Source: Sphingobium sp. CR2-8 (GTDB lineage Bacteria; Pseudomonadota; Alphaproteobacteria; Sphingomonadales; Sphingomonadaceae). From it: a stretch of DNA of 64,000 nt. The DNA is taken from contig NZ_JAYKZY010000001.1 in NCBI RefSeq assembly GCF_035818615.1, positions 846,501 to 910,500 on the forward strand, written 5' to 3'. Below the pieces are notes generated by a model. The model worked only from the letters and a program-made list of their open reading frames with translations. It ran no database searches and was not told the origin of the DNA. This document shows, piece after piece, positions 62,733-64,000 of the stretch (position 1 is its first letter; every line of letters starts with the position of its first letter). Position numbers and translations under genes: made by a program.

Positions 62733-64000
62733 ATGAGGGGACGGGCTTGTGGTCTTTTGCTGGCTGGTGCTTCGGTGCTGGCCGTTCTCGGTTCACAACC
62801 GGCGTTTGCACAAACCGCGGCGCCGACGGGCGATAGTGCGGGCCAGGCAGATGCCACCCAATTGGAAGATATAGTCGTCACTGCACAGAAACGATCGGAG
62901 AACCTTCAGTCCGTGCCCGTTTCGGTGACCGCATTTACAGCCGGCTCGCTCGAGACACGCGGCGTGAGGTCGCTACTAGACGTCGCGGGCCTGGCTCCCA
63001 GCCTATCGCTTCCCGTACAGAATGGTGTGGTTCTGCCCTTTCTCCGTGGAATCGGAAATTCGGCCAACAATCCCGGTAATGAAGGCAGCGTCGCGGTGTA
63101 CGTCGACGGTGTCTATTTTACACGACTATCCTCCGGCTTCTTCTCTCTCAGCAACATCGAGCGGGTCGAAGTCCTGAAAGGCCCGCAAGGTACGCTCTTC
63201 GGCCGCAATGCCAGCGGAGGGGTCATCCAGATCATCACGCAGGATCCCTCTCAGGAATTCAGCGGCAAGGCACATCTCGGATACGGCGCCTTCGACACGC
63301 TGACCGGCGACCTGTACATGACCGCCGGTCTTGGCGATGGTGCGGCGATCGACCTTTCGCTCGCCGGGCGCAGGCAGGGTGATGGCTACGGTGTCAATCG
63401 CGCGACCGGCAACCGCGCCGCCTACCACGACGAATTCACCGTCCGCAGCAAGCTGCTGATCGAGCCGACCGATCGGACTAAGATTACCCTTAGTGGCTTC
63501 TATGCCTATTCCAACTCCTCTGCACAGGGCAGTTTCGTACCGGGCACGTCACAGGGCTTCCAGTCGGCGCCGTTCGATCGAGCAACACCCAACCGCTTTT
63601 ATGACTTGAACACCGATATCGATCCTTATTCGCACCAGCAATCTTGGGGCGGCTCGATCAAGGTGCGGCAGGATCTCGGTTTCGCAGAATTCAGCAGTAT
63701 CTCAGCATATCTGCACGACAAAGAGGATCTGCGGTTTGACTTGGACAATGGACCGAGGCCGGATGGTTACGGGCGGTTCCCGGTCAGCATCGATCAGTAT
63801 ACGCAGGAGTTTCAGCTAGCCAATTCTACACCCGGCGGAGTCCAGTGGATTTTGGGTCTGTTCTATTACGATACCACGACCAAGATCGATGCCTTGAATT
63901 TTCAGGGACAGCAATTTTTTCCCGGTGACGTTATCGGCGACGGCAACCTGAACGAGCTTAGGCTGGGTGCGCAGCAATCTGCGAAGTCCTATGCAGGCTA
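62733..64000 (+). CDS. TonB-dependent outer-membrane receptor (partial, runs off window end)
   Basis: About 422 codons seen from the ATG at 62733, with GGGAGAGG upstream. Signal peptide to about residue 27 (PAFAQ), plug with LEDIVVTAQKRSENLQSVP, VAVYVDGVYFTRLSSGFF, RVEVLKGPQGTLFGRNASGG, then the first barrel strands. Close relative of the receptors at 37418 and 42270. Controlled by the divergent TetR by position. Confidence 0.92.
   Translation, partial: MRGRACGLLLAGASVLAVLGSQPAFAQTAAPTGDSAGQADATQLEDIVVTAQKRSENLQSVPVSVTAFTAGSLETRGVRSLLDVAGLAPSLSLPVQNGVVLPFLRGIGNSANNPGNEGSVAVYVDGVYFTRLSSGFFSLSNIERVEVLKGPQGTLFGRNASGGVIQIITQDPSQEFSGKAHLGYGAFDTLTGDLYMTAGLGDGAAIDLSLAGRRQGDGYGVNRATGNRAAYHDEFTVRSKLLIEPTDRTKITLSGFYAYSNSSAQGSFVPGTSQGFQSAPFDRATPNRFYDLNTDIDPYSHQQSWGGSIKVRQDLGFAEFSSISAYLHDKEDLRFDLDNGPRPDGYGRFPVSIDQYTQEFQLANSTPGGVQWILGLFYYDTTTKIDALNFQGQQFFPGDVIGDGNLNELRLGAQQSAKSYAG

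Noticed and set aside
1..64000. CRISPR array, tRNA, rRNA, riboswitch or integrase
   Set aside because: No spaced direct repeats, no tRNA or rRNA signature, no known riboswitch core and no recombinase found on reading both strands.

Overview
The window reads as chromosome or plasmid of an alphaproteobacterium of the Sphingomonadaceae type (Sphingobium, Novosphingobium or Sphingomonas-like). The basis is its GC-rich codon use, four long TonB-dependent receptors with the IVVTAQ plug signature, many short-chain dehydrogenases, SnoaL-fold and EthD-fold proteins, and P450/2Fe-2S ferredoxin pairs. No rRNA, tRNA or CRISPR was seen. Nearly everything is catabolic: it is an accessory region for uptake and breakdown of aromatic, alicyclic or terpenoid-like compounds.

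Layout. 1-2903: partial SnoaL-fused flavin monooxygenase and a divergent SDR. 2962-11355: a phenylpropionate-type meta-cleavage pathway split into mhpB-mhpC-mhpA-mhpD (plus strand) and mhpF-mhpE (minus strand), which converge on one strong hairpin, with an IclR regulator at each end. 11516-17605: cyclase-family hydrolase, a ketosteroid-dehydrogenase-like flavoprotein, an alpha/beta hydrolase, a SnoaL protein and two Rossmann enzymes. 17655-22551: AraC regulator divergent from a CapA / TauD / class II aldolase / SnoaL operon. 22852-28795: AraC regulator, P450, MDR oxidoreductase, Bcr/CflA-type exporter. 28950-34701: aldo-keto reductase, EthD protein, a translationally coupled aconitase-type dehydratase (two subunits) plus ICL/PEPM-type lyase, then a small protein and a beta-hydroxyacid dehydrogenase. 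34836-35870: dead luciferase-like monooxygenase. 35969-52910: AraC, two TonB receptors, SDRs, two P450s and two ferredoxins, an MFS transporter, a dead CMD-family gene and another AraC. 53290-64000: IS66 relic, a third TonB receptor, a Gfo/Idh/MocA oxidoreductase, duplicated TetR regulators, an SDR-EthD pair, a relic of the first gene's family, a third TetR and a fourth, truncated TonB receptor.

How the parts may work together (inference): the receptors import a substrate, the P450/ferredoxin systems and the FMO oxygenate it, SDRs and the flavin dehydrogenase oxidise and possibly aromatise a ring, MhpA hydroxylates to a catechol, MhpB/MhpC cleave and hydrolyse it, and MhpD/E/F carry the dienoate to pyruvate and acetyl-CoA. 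The lyase block could take a branched dicarboxylate to C3 units.

The most notable new signal is non-coding. Eight intergenic 15-bp boxes, GTTC-N7-GAAC, lie in promoter regions across the first 53 kb. Each has a TTG (-35-like) start 16 or 17 nt downstream of it, and six share the tighter form GTTC-N-C-N3-GCGAAC. This looks like an activator regulon that joins the scattered catabolic units; an IclR-type regulator is the best guess. Limits: coordinates of relics and small sites are by eye; substrates and product names beyond family level are inference.
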